Shown: one piece after another, positions 26,565 to 39,780 of the stretch
Numbering within the stretch: the first letter of the stretch is position 1
How the letters are laid out: each line of letters starts with the position of its first letter
Assembly (NCBI GenBank): GCA_016946835.1
Contig: JACVTC010000052.1
Coordinates: 365,001 to 410,000, forward strand
Direction: 5' to 3'
DNA: 45,000 nucleotides
Source: Neocallimastix lanati (nom. inval.)
Taxonomy: Eukaryota > Neocallimastigomycota > Neocallimastigomycetes > Neocallimastigales > Neocallimastigaceae
Program-made: the position numbers and the translations under genes
The notes under the pieces: model-generated
Databases searched by the model: none
Told to the model about the DNA's origin: nothing
What the model saw: the letters and a program-made list of their open reading frames with translations, nothing else

Positions 26565-27420
26565 TTTTTTTTTATAGAGTTAATAAAGTTAATTAAAAAT
26601 TTTTATTCGATTTTTTATTGGTTATCTTAAAAAATATTTTTAATTAATTAACTAATTAATAAGCAAAAAAAAAATAAAAATATAAAAAAAAATAAATATA
26701 AAAAAAAATAAATATAAAAAAAATAAATGTATAAATATTTAAAATAATAAATAAATAAATTAAATAAATCAATATAACAATAACAATAACAATATAAATA
26801 TAATATATAATATATAATTTATCAATCTATATAAATATTCATATATATCTAAAATATAAAAAGTATTTTTTAATAATAATTAAAGTTTCCATTTAGGAAT
26901 AAATTTCAAATCAAAATAATTTTCTTTTTTTTGTTTTTATGGTTGAGTCAATTTCCAATTTTCATTTTTTTTATATTTATATTTATATTTATTATTATTC
27001 AAATTTAATTGTTATATATGTATTTATATAATCTACATAAAATATATATATTTATTAATTAATCTTTTTTTTTTTGTCATTTAATTATATATAATTTATA
27101 TGTACATATATATCAATATATATAATTGTATATATATTTTATTGGTGACATCCATGTTGGTTTTTATTTTTATTTTTATTTTTTTTTTTGAAAAAAAAAA
27201 GAATAAAAATTTAGGATGTGTTTTATGGATTTATCTTTTGAAAGATTAAATGAACGATAAAGTGATAAAGGACTCATATATATATATAAAAAAGGAATAT
27301 TGGAATTCTTATTGATAGGTATTGAAATTAAAAAATTCTATTCTTTTAGCAGAAAAAAAAATATGTATTATTAATATATATATATATATATATATTTTTT
27401 AAAAAACTTCATAATTAAAG
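26565..27420. repeat. Right copy of the diverged direct duplication, upstream of the membrane-protein gene
   Basis: It matches blocks at 24430-25650 in the same order and orientation, without the TTATTTA array. It ends about 370 bp before the start codon at 27787, so it probably contains upstream regulatory sequence of that gene. Confidence 0.55.
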
Positions 27421-27429
27421 TAAATTGAA

Positions 27430-27460
<31 letters not shown>

Positions 27461-27786
27461 CTTATCATTTACTATTGATATTAATGATATTCAACTAAAA
27501 CTAATATAAAAATGCTAATAATACTAATAAAATAGTTTAAAATATTATAATTATAAATAAATATATATATTAAAAAAGGTTTTCTTTTTTTCTTAAATTA
27601 TATATATAAAAGTTTTCATAAAGAATTAAATTTGTTATTATTTTTTTTTTTTTTATAATAGAAATCAAAAATAATATTCATTCTTAATAACAATAACAAT
27701 AATAAGTTAATGAGTTAATAAATAAATAAATAAATAAATAAATTAAGGAATAAGAATTAATTGTATCAAAAGAAAAAAAAAAAAAA

Positions 27787-28296
27787 ATGTCGGTAACAAC
27801 ACCAAAAACCATAATCACCTCTACCTCGACCTCTGCCACCACCACCACTACTTTGTATGAATCAAAAATTTCTTTAGCGAAATGGATGGTTTATGATGTC
27901 ATTGGTAATATAGGATGGATTTTATATTTAGTTTTTTTAGGACTATCCTTTGTTAAAAAACCAGAATTTATGAATTCTGACGTTATGCTGATGATCATGT
28001 GGGTATCCATCCTACCGGGACTACTAATCGTGATGGGTGTGGTTGAATTAATTAGTGAGAGAATAGTTGGATTGGATTATATTCTTCCAAAGGTTAATCT
28101 TTATCGAGGTTTTGGAGCATTAACTCTTGCTGGCATATTAGGCTTTTTTATTACACTCTCTGGAGTTATCTATGGAATAATGTTTATTCCTACCAATACC
28201 AATTTGTTATATGTATGGTTAATGTTTATCGGTTCCATATTACTGGGAATATTTGCAGGACTTTTATTTAAAGAATATAAAAAAATAAAAAAATAA
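27787..28296 (+). CDS. Four-helix membrane protein of unknown function, 169 residues
   Basis: Single exon; the ATG at 27787 directly follows an A run of about 14, and the TAA is at 28294-28296. Residues 1-24 are a Ser/Thr-rich, probably cytosolic leader. Four hydrophobic helices follow at about 38-57 (IGWILYLVFLGLSFV), 66-90 (MLMIMWVSILPGLLIVMGVV), 107-130 (GALTLAGILGFFITLSGVIYG) cut short here at 21 for the core, and 139-161 (LYVWLMFIGSILLGIFAGLLF core), and the tail is basic (KEYKKIKK). There is no N-terminal signal peptide. The tail resembles a dilysine ER-retrieval motif but the Lys spacing does not fit KKXX or KXKXX. The coding stretch is clearly less AT-biased than its flanks and has no low-complexity runs after the leader, which supports a real gene. 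I do not recognise the family. Confidence 0.8.
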   Translation: MSVTTPKTIITSTSTSATTTTTLYESKISLAKWMVYDVIGNIGWILYLVFLGLSFVKKPEFMNSDVMLMIMWVSILPGLLIVMGVVELISERIVGLDYILPKVNLYRGFGALTLAGILGFFITLSGVIYGIMFIPTNTNLLYVWLMFIGSILLGIFAGLLFKEYKKIKK

Positions 28297-28862
28297 AAAA
28301 ATAAAAAAATAATATATATATATAAAAGTTTAATACAAATAATAACACTACTTAAAAAAAAAAAAAAATTAATTAATTCCTTTAATTTCCTTATATTTAA
28401 ATAAAATAGTATTTTATAGTATTTTAAAAAAAAAATCCGTTACTTTAATTTTCCTTATATATTTATTTGAAATAAAATAGTATTAAAGATAAAAAAAAAA
28501 AAATTATTTATTTATTTATTGTTTTATAATAAATTAATAAATATTATAATCAATCATATTAGTTCTTAATATTATCATCATATCATAAAGAATAGAGAGA
28601 GATAGAGATGATTTTATAGGGTAATCCTTTATAATAATTATAATAATAATGTATAAACTAATTATGAATATAAAATTAATACATAACTAAAATAAAATAA
28701 AAAAAAAAAAAAAGAAAAATAAAAAAATAAAAAATAAAAAATAAAAAAAAAAAAAAAAAATCAATAGTTTTTGTTTATAATAACTTTAATATTTATATAA
28801 ATATATAAATATATATATATATATTTGTAGGTTAGGTACTGTTCATACTTTACTAAAAGTTT

Positions 28863-28902
<40 letters not shown>

Positions 28903-29685
28903 TGATATATATACATTATATTTTTGAAAAAATATATATAAAAAAAAATTTTTTTTAGAATAGTTAGATCTTAATAACTTTTAATATTTAATATGATGTA
29001 TTAATAGTATTGGTATTAAATAAATAAAAAAAAAAAAAAAATACAAAAATCAAAATTTTGAAAAAAAAAAAAAAAATAAAATATATATATATATATATTT
29101 TTTTTTATATTTATAAATTTATATATCTAATATATATATATATATTTAATTTGCTTTTATTATTATTAATATTAATATTTTAGTATTAGTTTTTTTTTTT
29201 ATTTATTTTATTTTTTTTTTATTTTATAAAAGTGTACATTATAATTATTTTGCTTATAAGAATTTCTCCTTTAGGATGATTCTTTTATTTGTATTTTTAT
29301 CTTTATTTTAAGAAAAAAAAATTTCTTTTTATAAAAAAATATTATAATTATTAATTTATATAAATATATATTAGTATTATTTTATAATATTCCGTTTTTT
29401 TATTTATTTATTTATTTATTTTTTGTTTAGGAGCAATTTTTAGTTATACATATATATTAAATAATATATATATATCTATTTTTCTTTTATAAATATTATA
29501 ACATATATATATATATAAAATTTTTGTTTAAAGTTTAATAATTTATTTTTGTGATAATTTATTATTATTATTTTATTATTATTATTATTATTATTTTTTT
29601 TTTATAATAATTTTGATTTATATGAGTATTGGCATTTATTTGTATTTTGTATTGAGAACTTATTTGAAATTTAATTTAATTTAAT
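28297..29685. other. Convergent intergenic spacer
   Basis: It separates the 3' ends of the plus-strand membrane-protein gene and the minus-strand PheRS gene, so it carries both 3' untranslated regions. It contains A runs, a T run of about 38 (28866-28899) and AT dinucleotides. I see no gene. Confidence 0.6.
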
Positions 29686-30001
29686 TTAAAGGAATGGTTC
29701 AACATTAACTTCTAAAGCAGAACATGGATAGTTAATATCAAACTTTTCTAAAGTAGTTGGATGAACAATACCGAAACTACCAATAACCTTGTTGTTGAAG
29801 TAAACATCAGCTCTACGACCTGGGAAGAAGGTTGGATCTAAATAATAATAAAATAATAATAATAAAAAAAAATAAATAAAAATAAAAAAAAAATATACAT
29901 AATTTAAAAATATTATTAGATATTAATTTAAATTATTTATTTATTTAATGTTTTTTTTTTTTTTTTAATTATATACAAAAAACCATATATATAAATACAT
30001 T

Positions 30002-30044
<43 letters not shown>

Positions 30045-31377
30045 CAATTTATTATTTTAATTTACTTACTTTCAGATTCCTTAATGTAGTAACCACCTTC
30101 TTCACCGACAGCAACACGGTTGACACTAAGCATAGCCATAATTCTATCTAACATACCGTGGATAACCTAAGAATATTGACAATAATTAATCCAAAAAAAA
30201 AAAAGAAAGAAAAAAAAATTAATAATTTATAATAGGAAAAAAAAAATAAATATACAAATGATTATATTATTCATTTATATAACATATATTAATATTATAT
30301 ATATGTATATATATATATATATTTTTTAAACATACTTCAAAACCAGCGGTTTTGTTGGTATATACGGCGGCCATGTTTCTTTGGTTTCTGGCTTTTCTTT
30401 CATAGGTGTCATCCTTGAAAACAACATCAGAAACTTCAAAGACCTTAAGTGGAAGAGCCATCTTCTTGTTTTGAGCAATAGTCTTAAAGATACCTGGTAA
30501 TAAACTGTTTCTAACAACCTATTATTATAACAAAAAAATAATAACAAAAAAAATTATGGGAAAAATAAAATGATAATAATAACAAAATAATAACAATTTA
30601 TGTTAATAAAATTAATGTATATATATATATATATATTTTTTTTTTTTTTAAAAAAATAATTATATATTTATTTATTTATTTACTTGGTATTCAGCAGTCT
30701 TTGGGTTAGCTAACTTAACAGCGGTCTTACCATCATCAACTCTGTTCATGAAGGCAAAGTTTTCATCATGAGAACACTATAGTTAATAAAAATAGTAGAT
30801 AAAAATATTATAAATATTTATTTTTATGTTAATATTATATAATATATATATATATATATGACTTTTTTTTTTTTTTTTATTTTATTTTATATTATGTTAA
30901 AGTTTTTTTTTTTTTTTTAATTATTTTTTAAATTAATACTTACTAAAATTAAAGGAAGAACTTCAGTGAAACCAGAAAGAGCAAATTCTTTTCTGATCAT
31001 ATCAGATAATTTATTTAATGGGAATGGAACACCAATAGTGTTAGTATGTGGCTTAGTCTTTGGAATGTTGTTGTAACCATAGGCAATAGCAACATCTTCA
31101 ATAATATCACATTGGTGAAGAACATCACTTCTAGTTGGTGGAACCATAACCTTAAGTCTGTCAGTGTTGTTTTTGTCGTATAAGGAAGCATCAAGTGACA
31201 TCTTAGCTAAGTAGTTAATAATTTCTTCAGTTTTAAGGTTAACACCAACAGTTTCGTTAATTAACTTAACACTAGCTTCGAATTCCTTGTTAGATAAATC
31301 TGGGCAAACTCTAACAGTACCATCTGGATAAACAACTTCAACTGGTTCAATACTATAAAAAAAATAATTTTTTTTTT

Positions 31378-31409
<32 letters not shown>

Positions 31410-33781
31410 TTTTTATATTTTATTATAAATATAATAATAAAAATAATATTATAATATCATTTCATTAATAAAAAATTTTAAAAACAATATAATTTATCCT
31501 TTTTTTTTTTTTAATATTTATTTTTTTAGGAATGAATATTAAAATGATATCTATGAAACTTACGTGAACTTTTCCTTACAATACATAGAGAAAGTAGTAA
31601 CTATAGTGTTTAAGACAATGTTAGTCTTAGTTAAATCAGTACCAGTACATTCAATGAAAACATTCTTAGTGTTAAGGGAAATCTTAGAGTGGTCACCGTT
31701 AATAATTGGTGGTAAAGATAAGACAGTTCTTTCACTATCGTAAAGAATTGGGTAACGTGGTTTGTCACGAATAATATGTAAATACTTTCCAAGTTTTCTG
31801 TGGTTCTTTTTAATTGATTAAGATATTTCAAATTTTAATTTTAATTAAATAAAAATAATAACAATAATAATAATAAATAAAAATGAAATAATTAAAATTT
31901 AATTTAAAATTCAAAAATTCAAAATTTTATTTAAAAAATATTATCCATTTAATAATAATAATAATAATAATATTAAATATATTTAATTCTTAAGAATAAT
32001 ATATTATTAAATAAATAAAAAATAAATAATTAAAATAATTACTTCGTAGAAGGACATAATTTCTTCACCATTCATTTCCTTATCAGTATTTAATGGCTTG
32101 AACTTTAATTCCTTTGGTGGTAAAGCTTCATAAGTGAATGGACCCTTAAGAGTATCAAGATCATGAGTACCAATAGCAACAAGGGTACGTCTTCTGCATT
32201 ATTCCCATAAATTTAATAGAACAAACATTTTTAAAAATTATTTAATATTTTTCCATAATAATAATAAAAATAATAATTGTCAAGAAAAAATATTTATATG
32301 TAATAATGAAAAAATATATATATATTAAATAAATATATAAATATTTTAATACATTTATAAATATGTATTAAATTTTTTATAATATATTTATTTATGTATT
32401 ATGTATATATTGTTTAATATATAAATAAATTTAATTTTTTTTTTTTTTTATTTTTTATAAAATTTTTATATAATAAAACTAACCTGCAAATGTTGTTGTG
32501 AAGCTTATCTTGAAGTTCAATAAAGTTTTCATAAGCAAATTGGTCAAAAGTAACATTTCTAAGAATAGCACAAGCACAGTATGGTCTAACTTGTTGAGTC
32601 TTTTTTTTTTTTTTTTTTTTTTTTAGAAAATTTTATTATTATAGAGTTTAAAAAGTTATTATTCATAAATAACAATATAGATATATTTATTAGAATGTAT
32701 TAATTTGTTGTAATATTTTAATATATATTATATTTATTATTTTAGTTTTGAAATAAATCAATTATGCATATAAATTCTATGTAATATATTTAATTTTATT
32801 GTTTTTCTATAATATTTAAAACATATAAATATTTATTAATCTTTTAATATATTTACTTCTGGCTTGATGGTCATTCTAATTAATTTTTCTGGTTTAGTAA
32901 CGACGTACTTTGGTGGTTTGATTTGACCAAGGTAAATCTTTAAAGCTTGAGAAATACCTTCTGGACATAATAAATCGTATCTTTTATTGCATTAATAATT
33001 TATAAATAAATGTAATGATTTATAAATATTAATATATAATATTAATATTTTATTTTTTGATGAATTTTTCATTTTTTTTAATTTATTATTAATATATATA
33101 AAATTTGATTAATAAAATTAAAACTTTTTTTTTTTTTTTATATCATTTATATATTTTACATCTATATGATTATAATAAATTAAACGATTAATATTATAGT
33201 TATTTATATATTGTATATGAATACCTGTTAGCTGGAATATCAATTCTGTAAATTCCTCTTTCAGAAAATTCACTGGCCTTTTCGGCACCCATTTCTTTGG
33301 TGGCCATTTCCTTTTCAGAAGTCTTTATTTATTAATTGATTAATATTTTTAATAATATAATAAAAAATTATTATTATTATTATTTTCTTATTGTTGTATT
33401 ATCTTTTATTTCATTTCATTTCATTTTATTTTATATTTTTAAAAATCTTTATATTATTTATTTATTTAATTAATTAGTTTTTATTACATCATCTTCTAAT
33501 TCAATACCGAATTCGAAACATAAATCTCTGAATTCCTCGGTAGCTATTTTTGAATTTAATTTTATTTTAAATTATTGAACACATATAAACATCATTTTAA
33601 ATTAAAATAATATAATATAAAATAAAAAAATAGGATATATAAATAAAAAAAGATTTATTTTAATTAGATTATATTTTATAGATTATATATAATCTTTATT
33701 TATTCTTTTTTTTTTTTTTTTTTTTTAACATTATATCTATAGTGTTAATCTTGATAATTTAATAATATTTTTTTTTTTTTT

Positions 33782-33829
<48 letters not shown>

Positions 33830-33902
33830 CTTATTGCTATTTACTGTAAACTTTTCCGAGTTCTTTGAAAAGATTTTCCTTGTCTACGTTTACGGTTGGC
33901 AT
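29686..33902 (-). CDS. FRS1: Cytosolic phenylalanyl-tRNA synthetase beta subunit, 12 exons, 592 residues
   Basis: Exons on the minus strand: 33902-33845, 33543-33488, 33322-33225, 32980-32857, 32599-32484, 32193-32043, 31805-31564, 31352-30944, 30776-30684, 30518-30336, 30166-30070, 29837-29686 (stop TAA). Every junction keeps phase and the total of 592 residues is the usual eukaryotic length. The start [17 protein letters not shown] matches the family N-terminus. Landmarks: [20 protein letters not shown] and [14 protein letters not shown] (about 235-270, B3/B4 region), [20 protein letters not shown] and AYGYNNIP (about 352-380, B5), then the catalytic-like domain to the end ([35 protein letters not shown]). 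The protein pairs with the alpha subunit (FRS2, not in this window) in an alpha2-beta2 enzyme that charges tRNA-Phe in the cytosol; beta contributes tRNA binding and editing. Codons are richer in C-ending forms than in neighbouring genes, as expected of high expression. Confidence 0.97.
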
Positions 33903-34056
33903 TCTCACAAAATTATTAAACTCTTAGTAAATTTATTATAATATTTTTTTTATTATATTTAACGTAAAGAAAAAAAAAAATTTTTTTAGATTTTTTTTTT
34001 TTTCTTATTCTAACTGAATCACGATAAAAAAAAAATTTTTTTAATAAAAAAAAAAA

Positions 34057-34093
<37 letters not shown>

Positions 34094-35248
34094 ATAGTTT
34101 GATAATTAAAAATAATATATACATATATAAATATAAATAAATAAATGTAAATATAAATAAATAAATAAATGTAAATAAATATAAATAAATAAATGTAAAA
34201 TATAAATAAATAAAAATAATTAAATGAATAATAAATATAAATATAAATAAATAAATGTAAAATATAAATAAATAAACATAATTAAATGAATAATAAATAT
34301 AAATATAAATAAATAAATGTAAAATATAAATAAGTAAATATAAATAAGTAAATATAAATAATTAAATGAATAATAAATAAATACATAAAAAAATTACAGA
34401 TCAATATTTTATATATGTATCCTTTTTTTTTTTTTTTTTTTTTTATGCCAATAATATTTTTTATATTTTATTTTATTTTTTTTTTAATTTTTTTTTATTA
34501 TAAAATTTGATTAAATTTTTATTTTAATTTAAAAAAATGTTGGATAAAAAAATTTTTAGTTTATTTTTTATGTAATGTTACATTATTCATACATTATTCA
34601 TACATTATCTATTATATTTTATATACATATAATTATTAATAATGTATCATTTAACTTTTTTTTTTTTTTTTTTTATAAATATTTATTATTACATTTGAAC
34701 CTTTGTAGTATAGAATCTATATTTAATATATAAATAAATGATAGCCATGCTTCAATATAAATTAAAAATTAATATAAAATTCTATAAATTTATTGGATAA
34801 AATATATGGCTTATAAGCCACTAATAATATTTACATTTTAAAAATGTAATGTATTTAAATGTACATTAAAATGAAAATGAAAATAAAAGATGAATTAAGA
34901 AAAAATTAAAAAATATTAAAATAGTAATTATATATAAATCTACAAAAGAAAAATAAAACAAGTATTATTAAAATTATAATATATAAATAAACCTATTATT
35001 TATATTTATTCATATTTGATTATTATTATTTTTTTATTATTTTTCTTTTAGAGAGTAGTTCATGTTATATCATTTTAATAAAGTTAGAATTGTCTATATG
35101 TATTATTAAAGTGTTAAATATTTCTTAATTCAAGTTTTAAACAAGACTTAGAAATAATAAAAACCTTGAAAGTTTTATTTATTAGAGTTTTATTTGGCAA
35201 TTTCATTCAATCCATGCAAACACTTTTTTGCATTCTATGAATATGTAT

Positions 35249-35289
<41 letters not shown>

Positions 35290-35588
35290 AAAAAAAAACT
35301 TTAATTTATAATTTTTTTTTATTTTATTTATTTTATTTTTTTTTTTTTTAATTTTAATGTTACTTTTTGATCTTTTTAATGGATAAAATAATAGAAATTT
35401 TGGTAAAAATTAATTATATAGGATAGGAATTTATAAATAAAATTTTTTTAATTTTAAATTTAATTTTATATATATATATATTGTAATCTTTTTTTTTTTT
35501 TTTAAATTAATAAAATTTTGTTTTAAAATTTATTATTAATTACATTTTGATTTTAAAAGTACTATAATAAAACAATATATATATATAT

Positions 35589-35623
<35 letters not shown>

Positions 35624-35752
35624 ATATAAATACATTTGTAATAAATTGTAAAAATTAATCCTATTTTTTTAATTCTTGTATATTGTTATTATTTTAATCA
35701 TTAATTATCAAAAGTAGTATTTATATTATTACAAAAATAATTATTATCAGAG
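33903..35752. other. AT-rich DNA upstream of the PheRS gene
   Basis: Holds AAAT-type repeats (34058-34390, with a TGTAAAATATAAATAAATAA-like unit repeating about three times), T runs, and a slightly more complex patch at 35040-35250 with no coding signal I can defend. The PheRS promoter should lie just above 33902. Confidence 0.55.
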
Positions 35753-35753
35753 G

Positions 35754-36785
35754 TAGTAGTAGTAGTAAAAATAGTAGTAGTAGTAAAAATAGTAGTAGTA
35801 GTAAAAATAGTAGTAGTAGTAAAAATAGTAGTAGTAGTAAAAGTAGTAGTAGTAAAAATAGTAGTAGTAGTAAAAATAGTAGTAGTAGTAAAAATAGTAG
35901 TAGTAGTAAAAATAGTAGTAGTAGTAAAAATAGTAGTAGTAGTAAAAATAGTAGTAGTAGTAAAAATAGTAGTAGTAGTAAAAATAGTAGTAGTAGTAAA
36001 AATAGTAGTAGTAGTAAAAATAGTAGTAGTAGTAGTAAAAATAGTAGTAGTAGTAAAAATAGTAGTAGTAGTAAAAATAGTAGTAGTAGTAAAAATAGTA
36101 GTAGTAGTAAAAATAGTAGTAGTAGTAAAAATAGTAGTAGTAGTAAAAATAGTAGTAGTAGTAAAAATAGTAGTAGTAGTAAAAATAGTAGTAGTAGTAA
36201 AAATAGTAGTAGTAGTAAAAATAGTAGTAGTAGTAAAAATAGTAGTAGTAGTAAAAATAGTAGTAGTAGTAAAAATAGTAGTAGTAGTAAAAATAGTAGT
36301 AGTAGTAAAAATAGTAGTAGTAGTAAAAATAGTAGTAGTAGTAAAAATAGTAGTAGTAGTAAAAATAGTAGTAGTAGTAAAAATAGTAGTAGTAGTAAAA
36401 ATAGTAGTAGTAGTAAAAATAGTAGTAGTAGTAAAAATAGTAGTAGTAGTAAAAATAGTAGTAGTAGTAAAAATAGTAGTAGTAGTAAAAATAGTAGTAG
36501 TAGTAAAAATAGTAGTAGTAGTAAAAATAGTAGTAGTAGTAAAAATAGTAGTAGTAGTAAAAATAGTAGTAGTAGTAAAAATAGTAGTAGTAGTAAAAAT
36601 AGTAGTAGTAGTAAAAATAGTAGTAGTAGTAAAAATAGTAGTAGTAGTAAAAATAGTAGTAGTAGTAAAAATAGTAGTAGTAGTAAAAATAGTAGTAGTA
36701 GTAAAAATAGTAGTAGTAGTAAAAATAGTAGTAGTAGTAAAAATAGTAGTAGTAGTAAAAATAGTAGTAGTAGTAAAAATAGTAG
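35754..36785. repeat. 18-bp minisatellite, about 57 copies
   Basis: The unit AGTAGTAGTAGTAAAAAT is repeated almost without change. Exceptions are a short variant near 35835-35850 (AGTAAAAGTAGT) and one unit with an extra AGT near 36018-36038. Two plus-strand frames (SSSSKN and VVVVKI) and one minus-strand frame (LLLLLF-type) stay open only because the unit length is a multiple of three. There is no credible start or non-repeat coding flank. Confidence 0.95.
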
Positions 36786-36819
36786 TGGTATAATTATTAT
36801 TACAAATATAATTATTATC

Positions 36820-37268
36820 ATCATTATCAGTAGTAGTAGTAGTAGTAGTATTAATAGTAGTAGTAGTATAATTATTATCATCATCATTAGTAGTAGTAGT
36901 ATAATTATTATCATCATCATTAGTAGTAGTAGTATAATTATTATCATCATCATTAGTAGTAGTAGTATAATTATTATCATCATCATTAGTAGTAGTAGTA
37001 TAATTATTATCATCATCATTAGTAGTAGTAGTATAATTATTATCATCATCATTAGTAGTAGTAGTATAATTATTATCATCATCATTAGTAGTAGTAGTAT
37101 AATTATTATCATCATCATTAGTAGTAGTAGTATAATTATTATCATCATCATTAGTAGTAGTAGTATAATTATTATCATCATCATTAGTAGTAGTAGTATA
37201 ATTATTATCATCATCATTAGTAGTAGTAGTATAATTATTATCATCATCATTAGTAGTAGTAGTATTAG
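36820..37268. repeat. 33-bp minisatellite, about 12 copies
   Basis: The unit is ATTAGTAGTAGTAGTATA followed by ATTATTATCATCATC. It is near-perfect from about 36860, preceded by a degenerate start at 36786-36860, and it follows directly on the 18-bp array, sharing its AGTAGTAGTAGT core. This suggests both grew from one ancestral repeat. Confidence 0.93.
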
Positions 37269-37269
37269 T

Positions 37270-38915
37270 AGCAGTAGAAATACTAATTGTAATTATAATA
37301 TTAATAATGTAATAATAGCATTAATAATAGTAAAGGTAAAGTAGTAGTAAAAACAGTTGTAGTAGTAGTAGTAAAAACAGTTGTAGTATTTGAATTTACC
37401 TTAGTAGTAGAATTGTTGTTGTTATTATTATTATGATAATAGTTAAATATTAAATTATCATTATTAATTATACATTTTAAATATTCTATTATAATATAAT
37501 AATATATATTAATGAAAGTCTCATTTTAATTATTTATTATAATTATTGTAGTTCTTTTTATTTTTTTTAAAAAACTGATTATTGTATAATAATATATGTA
37601 TTATTTTTTATTTTAAGGAACTTTTTATTAATATATTATTTATGTATTTTAATATAAATAGTAGTTAGTAATAATTAAATTTATTACTACGGTTACTATC
37701 ATTATTATTATTTTATTAATACTATTAATATTAACCACTATCAAAATATTATCAATACTACTACTATTATTATTTCTTTTATTACTATTATTATTACTAC
37801 TACTACTTTTACTTACTACTAATAATACTATTATTTCTGAATATAATAATATTTATAATAGTAATTATACCAGTTCTATTACTTAATGATAAAAAATCAT
37901 GATAATGATAATGATAAGTAGTACTAATTAATATAATGATAATTATTAATAATTTTAATTGTAATAATAACTAATAATATTTTATTAATAGTATTATTAA
38001 TAGAATTTTAATAATAGTAGAAATAATAATATAATAATTATGAAAGTAGCAATAAACTTAATTATACTACTACTACTATTACAGCTATAAATACTAATAA
38101 TAGTAATAAAAAAATATTAATAATAATTATGGCATTACAACTACTGATATTAATAATTAATAGTAAATGTTAATTATACTACTGCTGCTAATTCTTACCA
38201 TTGATAATAATTATAAATAGTATTAAGATTTATATTATTACTATATTAATTACTACTACTCCTGATAATAATTATAATAGTAAATGATAATTATACTTGC
38301 ACTACTGCTACTAAACTTATAATTACTATTATTACTGCTATTACAATTATTAATTCTAATAATAAATTTTAATTTTAATGACAGCAACACAGTAGTTATA
38401 GTAATAATTACTACTAAAAATATATTAATTTTACTAGTTGAAATAGTAATAATAATAATAATAATGATAATAATAATAAAGTAATAATAATAATGGTAGT
38501 AATAATAACATAATAGTAATAATAATAATGATAATAATAATAAAGTAATAATAATAATAATAATAATGATAATAATAATAAAGTAATAATAATAATAATG
38601 ATAATAATAATAAAGTAATAATAATAATGATAATAATAATAAAGTAATAATAATAATAATAATGATAGTAATAATAATGATGCTAATAATAAATTTAATT
38701 ATAATACTGCTACTATTATTATTACTATTTCTTATAATATTTATAATAATAATTATACAATTGATATTAATTATCGTAGTAATAGTAATTGTAATTATAT
38801 TACTATTATTATTAGTATTATTAGTATTATTACTACCACTATTATTATTACTACTGCTACTACCTTTAAATACTACATCTATTACTAATTACTAGTACTA
38901 CTACTAATAATAAAT

Positions 38916-38962
<47 letters not shown>

Positions 38963-39359
38963 GAAGTTGTAATAATTGTAGCAATTAATACTAATAATAC
39001 TAATAATAAAGTAACAAAAATAATGATAACAATAATAATAATAAAGTAACAAAAATAATGATAACAATAATAATAATAAAATAACAAAAATAATGATAAC
39101 AATAATAATAATAAAATAACAAAAATAATGATATTAATGATAATAATAATAAAACAACTAAAATAATAATAATATTATTAATTATAATAAAATAACTAAA
39201 ATAATGATAATAATAATAATAAAAAACTAAAATAATAATAATATTATTAATTATAATAAAATAACTAAAATAATGATAATAATAATAATAATAAAATATC
39301 TAAAATAATAATAATAATATTAATAATCATCATCAACATCATCATTATAAAATAAATGA

Positions 39360-39438
<79 letters not shown>

Positions 39439-39780
39439 AATAAAACAACTGAAATAACAATATTAATAGTAATAGTAAAATAATTAAAATAATTAAGGTG
39501 AAGTTACAATAATCTTAATACTACTACTTCTACTACTATTATTATTATTGTTATTATTAATTATAGTAATAAAAAATTAATTATCATAGTACTACTGATG
39601 TTAATTATAACAGTTATAGTAATTATACTAATGTTATTACTGCTGATAATAATTACACTTTTACTTCTATTTATACTATCACTATTACAACTACTTCCAC
39701 TACCATTAATATTACTACTATTAACATCACTAATAATAAATTAGTAATAATAATAATTGATATAATGATAATACTAATAA
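37270..39780. repeat. Zone of decayed triplet-like repeats, with short tandem blocks
   Basis: Dominated by TAN and AAT triplets (TACTACTAC, AATAATAGT, ATTATTATT) on both strands, without a fixed unit. Better-ordered blocks are about 38440-38665 (AATAATGATAATAATAATAA then AGT), 39000-39130 (a 35-bp unit containing AACAAAAATAATGAT, about 3.5 copies) and 39140-39300 (a 69-bp unit, about two copies, containing AATATTATTAATTATAAT). No frame looks like a protein. It appears to be an older, eroded part of the same satellite field. Confidence 0.75.

Noticed and set aside
30326-30547. Minus-strand 73-codon ORF in a second frame of the PheRS gene
   Set aside because: It is a frame shadow of exon 30518-30336, whose correct frame continues the PheRS beta sequence.
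35754-36785. CRISPR-like regular array
   Set aside because: The units are contiguous 18-bp tandem repeats without spacers, and the genome is eukaryotic.
35721-37250. 509-codon minus-strand frame of Leu/Ile/Met
   Set aside because: It stays open only because 18-bp and 33-bp repeats are multiples of three; the product would be a pure hydrophobic repeat with no non-repeat sequence.
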